From the NCBI GenBank assembly GCA_001560895.1, contig CP014326.1:2103923-2167922 (forward strand): a DNA stretch of 64,000 nt, written 5' to 3'. This document shows, in pieces, positions 52,508 to 62,968 of this stretch (its first letter is position 1; each line of letters begins with the position of its first letter). The notes under the pieces were generated by a model. The model was not told the origin of the DNA. It did not search any database and was given only the letters and a program-made list of their open reading frames with translations. A program made the position numbers and the translations under genes. This stretch comes from Streptococcus mitis (GTDB lineage: Bacteria > Bacillota > Bacilli > Lactobacillales > Streptococcaceae).

Positions 52508-55051
52508 ATGAAATTATTTTTTAAAACATATTGGACCTATTTTATTTCTTTCATCATTCCTGTAGTCATTATGACAGGAGTATATCTATCTCAAGGTATC
52601 TACTGGAATAGTGACAACTCTCCTCTATTAGGAGATGGCTTTCATCAATACATTATTTTTGATATAGCTCTAAGGAATATCCTACATGGAAATGGTAGTT
52701 TGTTTTACACCTTTACAAGTGGCCTCGGATTGAATTTCTATGCCCTATCTAGTTATTACTTGGGTAGTTTCCTTTCACCTCTAGTTTACTTTTTTGATCT
52801 AACGAATATGCCAGATGCTGTTTATCTGACAACTCTCTTAAAATTTGGATTGATTGGTCTGTCAACCTTCTTTAGTCTAAATAGATTATTTAAAGATATT
52901 CCGAAATCTTTAAAACTAGCCTTATCCACTTCTTATGCTCTGATGAGCTTTACCGTTAGTCAACTAGAGATAAAAACATGGCTGGATGTTTTTATCTTGA
53001 TTCCTTTCATTATCACTGGTTTACACCTACTTATAACTGAAAAGAAATTCCTATTATACTTTACAAGTCTGTCAATTTTGTTTATTCAAAATTATTATTT
53101 TGGCTATATGACAGCATTGTTTCTTATTTTCTGGTATCTCTATCAAATTTCGTGGGACTTTAAAACCCGAAAATCATCTGTACTTGATTTTGTTGTTACC
53201 TCCTTTTTAGCTGGTATGGCTAGTTTGATTATGACTCTTCCAACTCTGTTTGATTTACAGACACATGGGGAAAAATTGACTGAAGTTACAAAGTTTCAAA
53301 CTGAAAGTAGCTGGTATCTTGATCTCTTTGCTAAGCAATTCATTGGTTCCTTTGACACAACAAAGTATGGGGCCATCCCAATGATTTTTGTTGGACTACT
53401 TCCCTTTATTTTGACCATTTTATTTTTTACGCTGAAATCTATTAAGTTTCACGTGAAACTTATCTATGCAATCTTCTTTACATTTCTAATTGCAAGCTTT
53501 TATATAGAAGTGCTTGATTTATTTTGGCAAGGCATGCATACTCCAAACATGTTTTTACATCGCTATTCTTGGATTTTCTCTACCTTGTTAATTTACACAG
53601 CAGCGGAAGTATTAAATCGTCTGAAAGAAATTAAAATCTGGAACTTTTTAGTTTCGCTTTTTCTTGTAGTAACAGGATTTTTAGCTACCATCTATCTAAA
53701 ATCACATTATTCTTTTTTAACAGATTTGAATATTCTGCTTACTTTTGAATTTTTGATTGTCTATTCGCTTTTACTCCTTGCAGTTATCAAAAAGTTTATC
53801 TCTGTAAATCTATTTGCCATTCTAATCTCTTTATTTATAATGGTTGAAATGAGTTTAAATGCTTCATCTCAAATGGACGGAATTGCTAAGGAATGGGGAT
53901 TTGCTTCTCGAAGTGCATATAGTAGAGATATCCCAGCTATGGAATCTTTCTCAACATATATTGGAAATCAATTTACTCGTACTGAGAAACTAGAGACTCA
54001 GACAGGAAATGACAGTATGAAATTCAACTACAATGGAATCTCTCAATTTTCATCTGTTCGAAATCGTTCAGCAAGCTCTACTTTAGATAAACTTGGTTTT
54101 AAATCATCTGGGACTAATCTCAATCTCCGTTATGCAAATAATAGTATTTTGGCTGATAGTTTATTTGGTATCCAGTATAATATCTCAGACAGTCCTATTG
54201 ATAAGTATGGTTTTAAAGATATCTATCAAAAAAATAATCTTACCCTATATGAAAATCAATACTCACTTCCGATTGCATTTGCTAGTCAATCTGTTTACAA
54301 CGATGTCAAGTTCACTGAACACACTCTAGATAATCAGGCCTCGTTTTTAAATCAACTTGCTGATGTCAATTTTGATTATTTTTCTCCAATACCCTATGAA
54401 AAAACAGAGAATACTGATGATTTGATTAGTGTTACAAGTTCTTCAAATGAAGATGCAGCAATCCAGTATCAAATTGAAGTGCCAGAAAACAGCCAAGTTT
54501 ATCTTTCTTTCACAAACCTTCACTTTTCTAATGACAAACAAAAAAAGGTTGACATCCTTGTAAATGGGGAAAATAAAACTTTTACAACTGATAATGTCTT
54601 CTCCTTCTTTAATCTAGGATATACTAAAGAGAAAAAAACTTTCAATATTCATGTTAGTTTCCCTGGAAATTCACAGGTATCATTTGAATCTCCTACCTTC
54701 TATCGTTTAGATACCAAAACTTTTACCGAGGCAATTCAAAAAATTAAAGAACAACCTGTCACAGTATCAACTTCTAAAAACAAAGTCTTTACTACATATG
54801 ATGTCAAACAAGATACATCCATTTTCTTCACCATTCCTTATGACAAAGGCTGGTCTGCCTACCAAGATGGGAAGAAAATAGAAATTAAACAAGCTCAAAC
54901 TGGCTTTATGAAAGTTGACGTTCCTAAGGGAAAAGGAACTATTACACTTTCCTTTATTCCCAATGGTTTTGTTATTGGAGCAATCTGTTCCTTTACTTCT
55001 CTTTTACTATTTGCAATCTATAATCACAAACGAAAGTCATCTAAGACATAA
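52508..55051 (+). CDS. YfhO-family polytopic membrane protein
   Basis: An 847-residue protein with about 12-13 membrane helices in the first 430 residues, a large extracellular domain (about 445-815, beta-rich, with the PYDKGWSAYQDGKKIE segment) and a final helix. YfhO proteins are GT-C-like and have been linked to glycosylation of teichoic or lipoteichoic acids in Firmicutes. The substrate here is unknown. A parS palindrome lies in its coding sequence at 53445-53460. Ribosome site GAGG is only 4 nt from the ATG. Confidence 0.88.
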   Translation: MKLFFKTYWTYFISFIIPVVIMTGVYLSQGIYWNSDNSPLLGDGFHQYIIFDIALRNILHGNGSLFYTFTSGLGLNFYALSSYYLGSFLSPLVYFFDLTNMPDAVYLTTLLKFGLIGLSTFFSLNRLFKDIPKSLKLALSTSYALMSFTVSQLEIKTWLDVFILIPFIITGLHLLITEKKFLLYFTSLSILFIQNYYFGYMTALFLIFWYLYQISWDFKTRKSSVLDFVVTSFLAGMASLIMTLPTLFDLQTHGEKLTEVTKFQTESSWYLDLFAKQFIGSFDTTKYGAIPMIFVGLLPFILTILFFTLKSIKFHVKLIYAIFFTFLIASFYIEVLDLFWQGMHTPNMFLHRYSWIFSTLLIYTAAEVLNRLKEIKIWNFLVSLFLVVTGFLATIYLKSHYSFLTDLNILLTFEFLIVYSLLLLAVIKKFISVNLFAILISLFIMVEMSLNASSQMDGIAKEWGFASRSAYSRDIPAMESFSTYIGNQFTRTEKLETQTGNDSMKFNYNGISQFSSVRNRSASSTLDKLGFKSSGTNLNLRYANNSILADSLFGIQYNISDSPIDKYGFKDIYQKNNLTLYENQYSLPIAFASQSVYNDVKFTEHTLDNQASFLNQLADVNFDYFSPIPYEKTENTDDLISVTSSSNEDAAIQYQIEVPENSQVYLSFTNLHFSNDKQKKVDILVNGENKTFTTDNVFSFFNLGYTKEKKTFNIHVSFPGNSQVSFESPTFYRLDTKTFTEAIQKIKEQPVTVSTSKNKVFTTYDVKQDTSIFFTIPYDKGWSAYQDGKKIEIKQAQTGFMKVDVPKGKGTITLSFIPNGFVIGAICSFTSLLLFAIYNHKRKSSKT
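53445..53460. promoter_or_regulatory. parS site inside yfhO-like gene
   Basis: AGTTTCACGTGAAACT, a perfect 16-bp palindrome containing the ParB core GTTTCACGTGAAAC. Confidence 0.85.
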
Positions 55052-55079
55052 AAAAATCGACCAGTTGGTCGATTTTTTT
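55051..55079. terminator. Bidirectional terminator, YfhO/YhgE genes
   Basis: AAAAAATCGACCA-GT-TGGTCGATTTTTT, a perfect inverted repeat between convergent genes. Confidence 0.85.
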
Positions 55080-57720
55080 AATTTTCTTCCATTTTCTTAG
55101 GTCGATAGGCTAGCATACCTAAACCAGTAAATAGGGCTAATATCACAGCAAGGAAAATGACTTGATGATGAATATTTCCTGTCATAGAGATTGTTTGTCG
55201 TAATCCCGAAACTGAATAACTCATTGGTAACCAAGGATTAATGGCTCTAAAGAAATCATTTGTCAAAGCAAGTGGGTAAGTACCTGCACTTGATGCTAAC
55301 TGTAATAAAAGCAAGATAAGAGAGAAGAAAGCTCCTATACGGCTATTCCATGTTGTTAAAGCGGTCACCATGGACATGAATACTAAACTTGTTAGGATAA
55401 TGAGAATAAATGTTCTCATCTCATGATTTGCAGTTAAACCAATAAGATGAACTCCTCCATATACCAAAATTCCTGCTAAAACAGCTATAATACCATTTAT
55501 TTCAGCTCGAGATTTCAACCAAGCCCAACGGCTCTCTGGATGACGTCCTGAAGGCAACTTCGCAAAGATCATATTCGTTGATATTGCTGCAACAAAGAGA
55601 GCAACTGATATCATATAAGGAGCCATTGCGATTCCATTTACAGAAACTTGGTCATTGTCTGTTTTGGAAAGATTGAGTGGATTTGACAAAATCTCTGCAT
55701 TTTTAGATTCCGTTGATGCTGATTTAAGTTGATCACTAGCATTACCTAGTCCTTGTCCCAAAGAAGCAACTCCTGACTGTAAATCTTCCAATCCAGAAGT
55801 TAACTTTGTTCCACCCTCTGCAAGTTTCCCAGATCCATCTGCCAATTTATTAGCTCCACTTTCTAATTGAGAAGCACCTGAAATTAACTGACTGGATTTG
55901 TCAGCTAGTTGGCTAGATCCTGACTGCAATTTATCAACTCCTGCTATCAATTCTTGACTCTTTTGATTCAATTGACTGGAGCCAGTTGATAATTTTTCAA
56001 TACCAGACACTAATTCTGGAGTTTTTTCAACTAATTGACCAACTCTTGCTGTCAAGTTAGAAGATTTTTGTGTCAAGGTAGTTAAGCCTGAAACTAGTTG
56101 ATCCAAACTACCTGTCAAGGTGGAATTCTTTTCACTTAGTTGACTTGCGCCTTGAGAAACTTTATCAACACCTGCAGTATATGCATTTACCCCCGATGTA
56201 ATCGACTGACTAGCAGGAACTAATTTACTCGTCACTGCTCCCTGTATTTCTGTTAATCCACTTGACAATCCTGTCAAAGAAGTAGAAGCAAGCGATAATA
56301 CTTGATTAGCTTGATTTTTTAATGTCGAAAGATTTGAAGATTGATTTTGTAAGTTTTCCAAACTTCCCTGTAAACCTTGTACTAAAGCTATAATTGACTG
56401 ACCCGATTGAATACTATCAGTCGAATTTTGAGATACAGAAGCGCTTATCTCAGCTTGTTGCTCACTTGTCAATGATTGATAAGCTGCTGTCGATTGAATA
56501 TTGGCTAATGTAGTTGCTTTTTCAGACTGAGCACTTGCTAACATTTGATTAGAAAGAGATACTATACTTGATAAAACAGAGTCTAATTGTTTTGTATCTC
56601 CAACATCAATATTTTGAATAGCTTGATTTAACTGATTCAGACCAGAAGATAATTGATTAATTTGATCTTTTTTCTCAGACGAAGCATCTAACTTGCTAGA
56701 AAGTTGTTGAATCCCTTCACTTAATTGCTCCACCCCCATTCGAAGTGTAGCTGATTGATTAGATAACTGATTCGCACCTGTTGCAAGATTTCCCACTCCA
56801 TTTGTATAGGCACTAACACCAGATGAAAATTGGTTAAGACCAGTATTGAGCTGAGAAACACCGCCAGTATAGGCCTCTACACCAGTATATAACTGAGTGA
56901 TTCCCCCTACTAATTCAGGACTTTTAGAAGCTAATTGACCTAGCCCGCTATCTAATTGACTCACTGCACCAGTATATGTAACTAAGCCACTATTAAAATT
57001 CCCTAATCCAAGATGAAGTTGTTCAACACCAGAAACATAAGAGGATAATCCTTTAGTAAACTGCTCCGTTCCATTTGAAAATGTTAAACTTGAATCTGCT
57101 AAAGAGTGTAGGTTAGTAGTCAATGTTTGACTTCCTGTCACTAACTGATTCGCTCCATCAGTTAATTTTTCACTACCAGAAGCTGCTTGACTCATACCAT
57201 CCTTTAATTCGACCATCTTATCAAATAAAGCTTTAGTATAGGTCTCAGTTACATTGGTAGAAACATTCTGCTTCAATTGTGTCATCGCAGAATCACTCAT
57301 CTTGCTAGCAATAAAACTATGACCACTTGAAGTCTGATAATCGATTTGCATTTGCTCTGGATGATCCGTTAAAATAGAAGCTGCTTTTTCAGATAAATCA
57401 CTTGGTAAAGTCACTACCATATAGTAATCGCCATCTTCCAATCCCTTCTTACCTTCCTCTTCATCTACGAAATGAAAATCTAAGCTTTTATTTTCTTTTA
57501 AATTTGACACCATGTCTTTTCCTATAGCCATGGTATTACCGTTATAGGAAGCTTCTTTATCATTATTGACAACTGCCACAGGTAAGTCAGACAATTGCCC
57601 ATATGGATCCCACATTGATGACAAAAATATGATATTGTACAGAGCTGGAATAAGAGAAATCCCTATCATGACAATAATAAAGGTTGGTTTTTTAAAAATT
57701 GCTTTCCATTCTTTAAACAT
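55078..57720 (-). CDS. YhgE/Pip-family large membrane protein
   Basis: An 880-residue protein starting at ATG 57718-57720 (MFKEWKAIFKKPTFIIVMIG; GGAG 5 nt upstream), one N-terminal helix, a roughly 600-residue extracellular region and five C-terminal helices (about 695-875). The middle is built of degenerate repeats of about 21-30 residues with the pattern L-x-x-G-x-x-Q-L (for example SGVSAYTNGVGNLATGANQL), a predicted long coiled-coil or beta-solenoid-like rod. Related Pip proteins are phage-infection receptors in Lactococcus, and others are type VII secretion-associated. Divergent tetR probably represses it. Confidence 0.9.
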   Translation of the reverse strand: MFKEWKAIFKKPTFIIVMIGISLIPALYNIIFLSSMWDPYGQLSDLPVAVVNNDKEASYNGNTMAIGKDMVSNLKENKSLDFHFVDEEEGKKGLEDGDYYMVVTLPSDLSEKAASILTDHPEQMQIDYQTSSGHSFIASKMSDSAMTQLKQNVSTNVTETYTKALFDKMVELKDGMSQAASGSEKLTDGANQLVTGSQTLTTNLHSLADSSLTFSNGTEQFTKGLSSYVSGVEQLHLGLGNFNSGLVTYTGAVSQLDSGLGQLASKSPELVGGITQLYTGVEAYTGGVSQLNTGLNQFSSGVSAYTNGVGNLATGANQLSNQSATLRMGVEQLSEGIQQLSSKLDASSEKKDQINQLSSGLNQLNQAIQNIDVGDTKQLDSVLSSIVSLSNQMLASAQSEKATTLANIQSTAAYQSLTSEQQAEISASVSQNSTDSIQSGQSIIALVQGLQGSLENLQNQSSNLSTLKNQANQVLSLASTSLTGLSSGLTEIQGAVTSKLVPASQSITSGVNAYTAGVDKVSQGASQLSEKNSTLTGSLDQLVSGLTTLTQKSSNLTARVGQLVEKTPELVSGIEKLSTGSSQLNQKSQELIAGVDKLQSGSSQLADKSSQLISGASQLESGANKLADGSGKLAEGGTKLTSGLEDLQSGVASLGQGLGNASDQLKSASTESKNAEILSNPLNLSKTDNDQVSVNGIAMAPYMISVALFVAAISTNMIFAKLPSGRHPESRWAWLKSRAEINGIIAVLAGILVYGGVHLIGLTANHEMRTFILIILTSLVFMSMVTALTTWNSRIGAFFSLILLLLQLASSAGTYPLALTNDFFRAINPWLPMSYSVSGLRQTISMTGNIHHQVIFLAVILALFTGLGMLAYRPKKMEEN

Positions 57721-57733
57721 ATCTTCTCCTTTT

Positions 57734-57827
57734 TTAAACATATTGTCTAAAATTTTGATATAATAGATTATACATTAAAAAATCTAAATTACAAGATAAA
57801 AAATTCATTTTTAGACAGATAGTCTAA
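57734..57827. promoter_or_regulatory. tetR/yhgE divergent promoters and paired operators
   Basis: Palindrome TTAGAC-N5-GTCTAA at 57811-57827 and a near copy TTAAAC-N5-GTCTAA at 57734-57750. Leftward promoter TTGTAA (57789-57794), 16 nt, TATAAT (57767-57772); rightward extended -10 TGATATAAT ending 57764. The operators bracket both promoters. Confidence 0.75.
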
Positions 57828-57847
57828 TTTGTTTACAAGGAGGAAAT

Positions 57848-58390
57848 ATGCAAGAAAGTAACAAACGCTTAAAAACAAAGCGAACTATTGAAAATGCTAT
57901 GGTACAATTACTGATGGAACAGCCATTTGATCAAATTTCTACTGTCAAGTTAGCAGAAAAAGCCGGAATTAGTCGTTCCAGCTTCTATACTCACTATAAG
58001 GATAAGTATGATATGATTGAACACTATCAAAGCAAGCTATTCCATACATTTGAATATATTTTTCAAAAACATGCTCATCACAAAAGAGATGCTATTTTAG
58101 AAGTATTTGAATATCTAGAATCAGAACCACTTCTGGCTGCCCTTCTTTCTGAAAATGGGACTAAAGAAATCCAAAATTTCTTACGAAATAAACTTCATAT
58201 CATGCTCAGTACGGATTTACAAAAACGCTTTATGCAACTAAATCTAAATACCACTGAATTAGAATATAGTAGCGTCTATCTAACTCACGCACTTTTTGGT
58301 GTCTGTCAAACTTGGATTGCACATGGAAAAAAAGAAAGTCCTCAAGAAATAACAGACTTCCTTATGAAGATGCTTGGTGATGCAAATTAA
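57848..58390 (+). CDS. TetR-family transcriptional regulator
   Basis: A 180-residue repressor: N-terminal TetR HTH (about 10-55, RTIENAMVQLLMEQPFDQIS followed by TVKLAEKAGISRSSFYTHYKDK) and an all-helical ligand domain with HALFGVCQTWIAHG near the end. It has a strong ribosome site (AGGAGG). Divergent to the YhgE gene with paired palindromes between them, so it most likely controls that gene and itself. Ligand unknown. Confidence 0.93.
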   Translation: MQESNKRLKTKRTIENAMVQLLMEQPFDQISTVKLAEKAGISRSSFYTHYKDKYDMIEHYQSKLFHTFEYIFQKHAHHKRDAILEVFEYLESEPLLAALLSENGTKEIQNFLRNKLHIMLSTDLQKRFMQLNLNTTELEYSSVYLTHALFGVCQTWIAHGKKESPQEITDFLMKMLGDAN

Positions 58391-58395
58391 TACAA

Positions 58396-58424
58396 AAAGA
58401 GGAACACAGTTGTGTTCCCTTTTA
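58396..58424. terminator. Terminator shared by tetR and tRNA-Asn/Glu
   Basis: GGAACAC-AGTT-GTGTTCC (58401-58418), flanked by A-rich sequence on the left and TTTTAT on the right, working on both strands. Confidence 0.75.
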
Positions 58425-58430
58425 TCTATA

Positions 58431-58504
58431 CTCCGCCAGTAGGACTCGAACCTACGACATCATGATTAACAGTCATGCGCTACTACCAACTGAGCTATGG
58501 CGGA
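58431..58504 (-). tRNA. tRNA-Asn (anticodon GUU)
   Basis: A complete cloverleaf on the minus strand: acceptor TCCGCCA/TGGCGGA, D-arm GCTCAGTTGGTAGTAGC, anticodon loop CTGTTAA and T-arm GTAGGTTCGAGTCCTAC. No encoded CCA. It is followed after 5 nt by tRNA-Glu upstream, and both are transcribed leftward. Confidence 0.97.
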
Positions 58505-58509
58505 TAAAA

Positions 58510-58581
58510 TAGTCCGTACGGGATTCGAACCCGTGTTACCGCCGTGAAAAGGCGGTGTCTTAACCCCTTGACCAACGGACC
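58510..58581 (-). tRNA. tRNA-Glu (anticodon UUC)
   Basis: Minus-strand cloverleaf: acceptor GGTCCGT/ACGGACT (one wobble), anticodon stem CCGCC/GGCGG around loop TTTTCAC, and T-arm ACGGGTTCGAATCCCGT. It lies directly downstream of comE, in the conserved comCDE-tRNA arrangement. Confidence 0.97.
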
Positions 58582-58632
58582 TTCTATCTGTAGCAGATAT
58601 AACCATTATATCAATTTCTTACTAATTGTCAA

Positions 58633-59385
58633 TCACTTTTGAGATTTTTTCTCTAAAATATCTTTCAATTTTCTAATTTTTAACCTTGAAATAGGACAGC
58701 GATGGTCTTCATAGAAAACAACTTCTAGATTCTTTCGGTCAATTTCTCTGATATTGCCTATATTTACCAAAAATGACTTATGAGGAGAATAAAATCGCTG
58801 AGTATGTTTGTCTTTCTCTTGAATATCCGTCATTGTTCCATAGAACTCTTTTGCAAAATTCTTACCAATGATACGCAATTTATGAGAGACCCCTGTTGTT
58901 TCAATATACAAAATATCATGGTAAGGGATTTTTAAATCATTTCCCTTATAATTGTAGTCAAAATAATCTACAACATCTTCATTTTCAAGTAACATACTCT
59001 TCGTGTAGAAGATATTTTGCTCAATTCTCTTCTTAAACATCTCATCATTGATATCCTTATCAACAAAATCTAGGGCTGATACTTGATATTTATAGGTCAA
59101 AGTAGCAAACTCTGATCGACTGGTGATAAAGACGATAATAGCGTAAGGATTGTAATGACGAATGAGCTGAGCTACTTCAAATCCCTTTTTCTCAATACCA
59201 TGAATATCGATATCTAGGAAATAAAGCTGATTTACTTCATCATTTTCAATGTATTCTTCAAATTCACGGACTTTTCCCGTTGTCTTGTATGATATTGGAA
59301 TACTCGATTCTTTCGAAATTTCGTCTAATACTCTCTCTAATCTCACTTGATGTTCAATAACATCTTCTAAAATTAAAACTTTCAT
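58633..59385 (-). CDS. comE: ComE competence response regulator (LytTR)
   Basis: A 250-residue response regulator: receiver domain with Asp58 (FLDIDIHG) as phosphoacceptor, and a C-terminal LytTR DNA-binding domain (from about 145). Phosphorylated by ComD, it binds the direct repeats upstream of comC and of comX, starting competence. It overlaps comD by 4 nt. Confidence 0.98.
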   Translation of the reverse strand: MKVLILEDVIEHQVRLERVLDEISKESSIPISYKTTGKVREFEEYIENDEVNQLYFLDIDIHGIEKKGFEVAQLIRHYNPYAIIVFITSRSEFATLTYKYQVSALDFVDKDINDEMFKKRIEQNIFYTKSMLLENEDVVDYFDYNYKGNDLKIPYHDILYIETTGVSHKLRIIGKNFAKEFYGTMTDIQEKDKHTQRFYSPHKSFLVNIGNIREIDRKNLEVVFYEDHRCPISRLKIRKLKDILEKKSQK

Positions 59386-60707
59386 TCAAATTCCCTCTTA
59401 AATCTAATAATTTGTCTAAATGTACTGCCTTCCATCTCTGTTTCTAAAATAATATTGTTGTACTTATCTAGTAGTTCTTTCACATTATTTAATCCTACTC
59501 CACGATTTCTTCCCTTAGTAGAGAATCCTAATGAAAATAGATTTTCTGAAGGAGTCATCGTCATTTTACATGAATTCTGAATCACAATAACTGTTTCAGT
59601 TTCCATCTTAATAACTGCTACTTCCATCTGCTTTTTATAGCTATCAGCTGATCCTTCAACAGCATTGTTCAATAAAACGCTCATGATACGAACCAAATCC
59701 AATAGTTCAATTGGGAGCTTTGTAATCGTATCTTTTACTTCCAGTGTAAACTCTACACCATTATTTCGAGCATAGACAATTGACTGAGCAACCAAACTTC
59801 GTAAAGCTGAATCTTCTATGTTATTCAAATCAAAGTAAGTGTACTTATCTGAACGCAATTTATGATTTGCTTTGACTAAAACTTCATTGTAAACTCTGTC
59901 AATTTCTTGTAAATTGCCACTGTCAATTGCCATCTGCATGCTGACAAGCATTCCAGCATAGTCATGTCGAAAACCACGGATTTCATTATACAGACCGACA
60001 ATTTCATCTGTGTAATTCTGTAAATGTTTCTGTTCAAATTTCTTCTGCTTCAAAGCAATCTCTTTCTCCATTTGATCTTTATGAGAATTCATTGCAAAGA
60101 AAGTCAAAAGGAGAGAAATAAAGACAATAGATGACAAAATACTTCCAAAACTATTCAAATGTTTAATCGTACTTACCATATCAGAAACGAAAGATACAAT
60201 ATGTAGCAATAGTAAAGCAAAAAATACTTTTTTCAAGAAAGGATAGAGGTAGTCTTTATCAAAATAGTTTAGATTCAAATGGAAATAATGAATGATTTTT
60301 AAGATAACGACATAAGTCAACACCGTTACAACGAAAAAGAATGGGTCATAATATTGTAAAACAAAATTGTCTCCTGTTAGAGAGGATAAAGTTACAGACA
60401 GAAAGTTATGAGTGCTCTCATATAAAAGAGATAGTAGTAAACTTAGGAATAGTCCTCTATCCCTCTCATACTGTTTCATCCATCGAAAATAGGAATATAA
60501 GCCCAAAGGAAATAAAAATGTTGAAATCCCTAACCCATCTAAATATAGAAGATAAAAGGGAAGGCCAAGTAATACTTCTACTAGTAATGTATAAGCACCA
60601 AAAAAGAATAATTCTTTTCTATTTATTTGACCTTTACAAATTAAACGGTAACTGTGACTAATAATAAAAAAATATAATATAAAATCTACTACTAAGAAAA
60701 AATTCAT
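59382..60707 (-). CDS. comD: ComD competence-peptide receptor histidine kinase
   Basis: A 441-residue membrane kinase: six to seven N-terminal membrane helices (to about 210), then a coiled coil and an HPK10-type kinase domain with the phosphoacceptor His248 (GFRHDY), N-box NNAVEGS and G-box GVGLNNV. The sensor half is pherotype-specific and must match the peptide made by comC, 12 nt upstream. Confidence 0.97.
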   Translation of the reverse strand: MNFFLVVDFILYFFIISHSYRLICKGQINRKELFFFGAYTLLVEVLLGLPFYLLYLDGLGISTFLFPLGLYSYFRWMKQYERDRGLFLSLLLSLLYESTHNFLSVTLSSLTGDNFVLQYYDPFFFVVTVLTYVVILKIIHYFHLNLNYFDKDYLYPFLKKVFFALLLLHIVSFVSDMVSTIKHLNSFGSILSSIVFISLLLTFFAMNSHKDQMEKEIALKQKKFEQKHLQNYTDEIVGLYNEIRGFRHDYAGMLVSMQMAIDSGNLQEIDRVYNEVLVKANHKLRSDKYTYFDLNNIEDSALRSLVAQSIVYARNNGVEFTLEVKDTITKLPIELLDLVRIMSVLLNNAVEGSADSYKKQMEVAVIKMETETVIVIQNSCKMTMTPSENLFSLGFSTKGRNRGVGLNNVKELLDKYNNIILETEMEGSTFRQIIRFKREFE

Positions 60708-60719
60708 TCTTCTACTCCT

Positions 60720-60842
60720 TTATATTCTTCTTAAGAAATTAAAGAAAGTATTATTTGATTTCCTCATCTCCCCACCTTGAATCTTTTGTAAGTCTTTTTC
60801 CTTCAAGGCTACAAACTGTTCCAATTTAACTGTGTTTTTCAT
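60720..60842 (-). CDS. comC: Competence-stimulating peptide precursor
   Basis: A 40-residue prepeptide, ATG 60840-60842 to TAA 60720-60722. The 24-residue leader ([20 protein letters not shown], then IQGG) ends in the double-glycine site cut by ComAB. The mature peptide reads [16 protein letters not shown]. It keeps the E-M-R start and basic C-terminus of mitis-group CSPs but differs from the two common pneumococcal pherotypes, and is close to peptides I recall from S. mitis-like strains. Ribosome site GAGGAG upstream. Confidence 0.95.
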   Translation of the reverse strand: MKNTVKLEQFVALKEKDLQKIQGGEMRKSNNTFFNFLRRI

Positions 60843-60868
60843 AATAAAATCTCCTCAATGTTTTTTTC

Positions 60869-60958
60869 TTGTAAGCTAACTTACAAAAACCATTATACAA
60901 AATGGAATTTCATTTTAGATAAAATTCTCTCAACTGTCATTTTTTTCTCCCCAAGTGT
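60869..60958 (-). promoter_or_regulatory. comCDE promoter with ComE direct repeats
   Basis: Minus strand ACACTTGGG (60950-60958) and ACAGTTGAG (60929-60937) are 21 bp apart, the ComE-box arrangement. The -10 TATAAT is at 60892-60897. The leader contains a TTGTAAG/CTTACAA hairpin (60869-60886). Confidence 0.88.
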
Positions 60959-60970
60959 ACTTTTTTAAGA

Positions 60971-60994
60971 AAAAAGCCGGGAAAATTCCCAGCT
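60971..60994 (-). terminator. Terminator of the rlmH/tRNA-Arg transcript
   Basis: AGCCGGGAA (60975-60983) pairs with TTCCCAGCT (60986-60994), and the minus strand continues T6. It isolates comCDE from upstream transcription. Confidence 0.85.
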
Positions 60995-61006
60995 TTGCTA
61001 CTATAT

Positions 61007-61080
61007 TGATCCCAGCAGGATTCGAACCTGCGACCGTTCGCTTAGAAGGCGAATGCTCTATCCAGCTGAGCTATGAGACC
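61007..61080 (-). tRNA. tRNA-Arg (anticodon UCU)
   Basis: Minus-strand cloverleaf: acceptor GGTCTCA/TGGGATC, D-arm GCTCAGCTGGATAGAGC, anticodon stem TTCGC/GCGAA with loop CTTCTAA, and T-arm GCAGGTTCGAATCCTGC. No encoded CCA. Confidence 0.97.
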
Positions 61081-61123
61081 TAACACAATCATTCTACCAA
61101 AAATTCAATTAAAAGTCAATTTT

Positions 61124-61603
61124 CTATTTATGGTAGGGTGATCCCTGCTGAATCGTAAAAGCGCGATAGATTTGTTCAGCAAGGACTAGTCTCATTAACT
61201 GATGGGGCAAAGTTAGACGGCCAAAACTAACAGAAAGATTAGCTCTCTTTTTTACATTCTGTGCTAATCCCAGACTCCCTCCAATAATAAATGTAAGAGT
61301 AGAAAATCCTTTTATAGAAGCTTCTTCTAACTGCTTACTAAATTCTTCTGAAGAGAAAGTTTTCCCTTCTATAGCCAACACAATAACGAAATCACGGTCA
61401 CCAACTTTTGATAAAATTCTCTGACCTTCTATTTCTAAAATCTTTTGATTTTCTGACTCACTGGCCTTATCTGGTGTTTTTTCATCTGCTAGCTCAATCA
61501 TTTCAAGTTTAGCAAATCGAGAAATTCGTTTTGAATACTCCGCGATACCATCTTTTAAATACTTTTCTTTCAGTTTCCCAACTGTTATAACTTTAATTTT
61601 CAT
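61124..61603 (-). CDS. rlmH: 23S rRNA (pseudouridine-1915 N3) methyltransferase
   Basis: A 159-residue SPOUT methyltransferase: [20 protein letters not shown] start, a [20 protein letters not shown]-binding knot and the [18 protein letters not shown] terminus are all typical. It modifies the ribosomal inter-subunit bridge. Divergent from htrA across a region with DnaA boxes. Confidence 0.97.
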   Translation of the reverse strand: MKIKVITVGKLKEKYLKDGIAEYSKRISRFAKLEMIELADEKTPDKASESENQKILEIEGQRILSKVGDRDFVIVLAIEGKTFSSEEFSKQLEEASIKGFSTLTFIIGGSLGLAQNVKKRANLSVSFGRLTLPHQLMRLVLAEQIYRAFTIQQGSPYHK

Positions 61604-61639
61604 GACTCTATTCTAACATATTCTCTATTTTTTCACATC

Positions 61640-61740
61640 TTATTCACAAAATAAAAGGTTAATTTTAACTGAGAAAACCACAGATTTTTGAAAGTTATCC
61701 ACAATCTGTGAAAAACTTTTGTTTTTAAGTTATAATTAAG
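61640..61740 (+). promoter_or_regulatory. htrA upstream region: DnaA boxes and CiaR site
   Basis: DnaA boxes TTATTCACA (61640-61648) and the perfect TTATCCACA (61695-61703). TTTAAG-N5-ATTAAG (61724-61740) matches the CiaR direct repeat with one change. It contains the likely -10 TATAAT (61731-61736). Confidence 0.75.
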
Positions 61741-61744
61741 CTAG

Positions 61745-62968
<1,224 letters not shown>

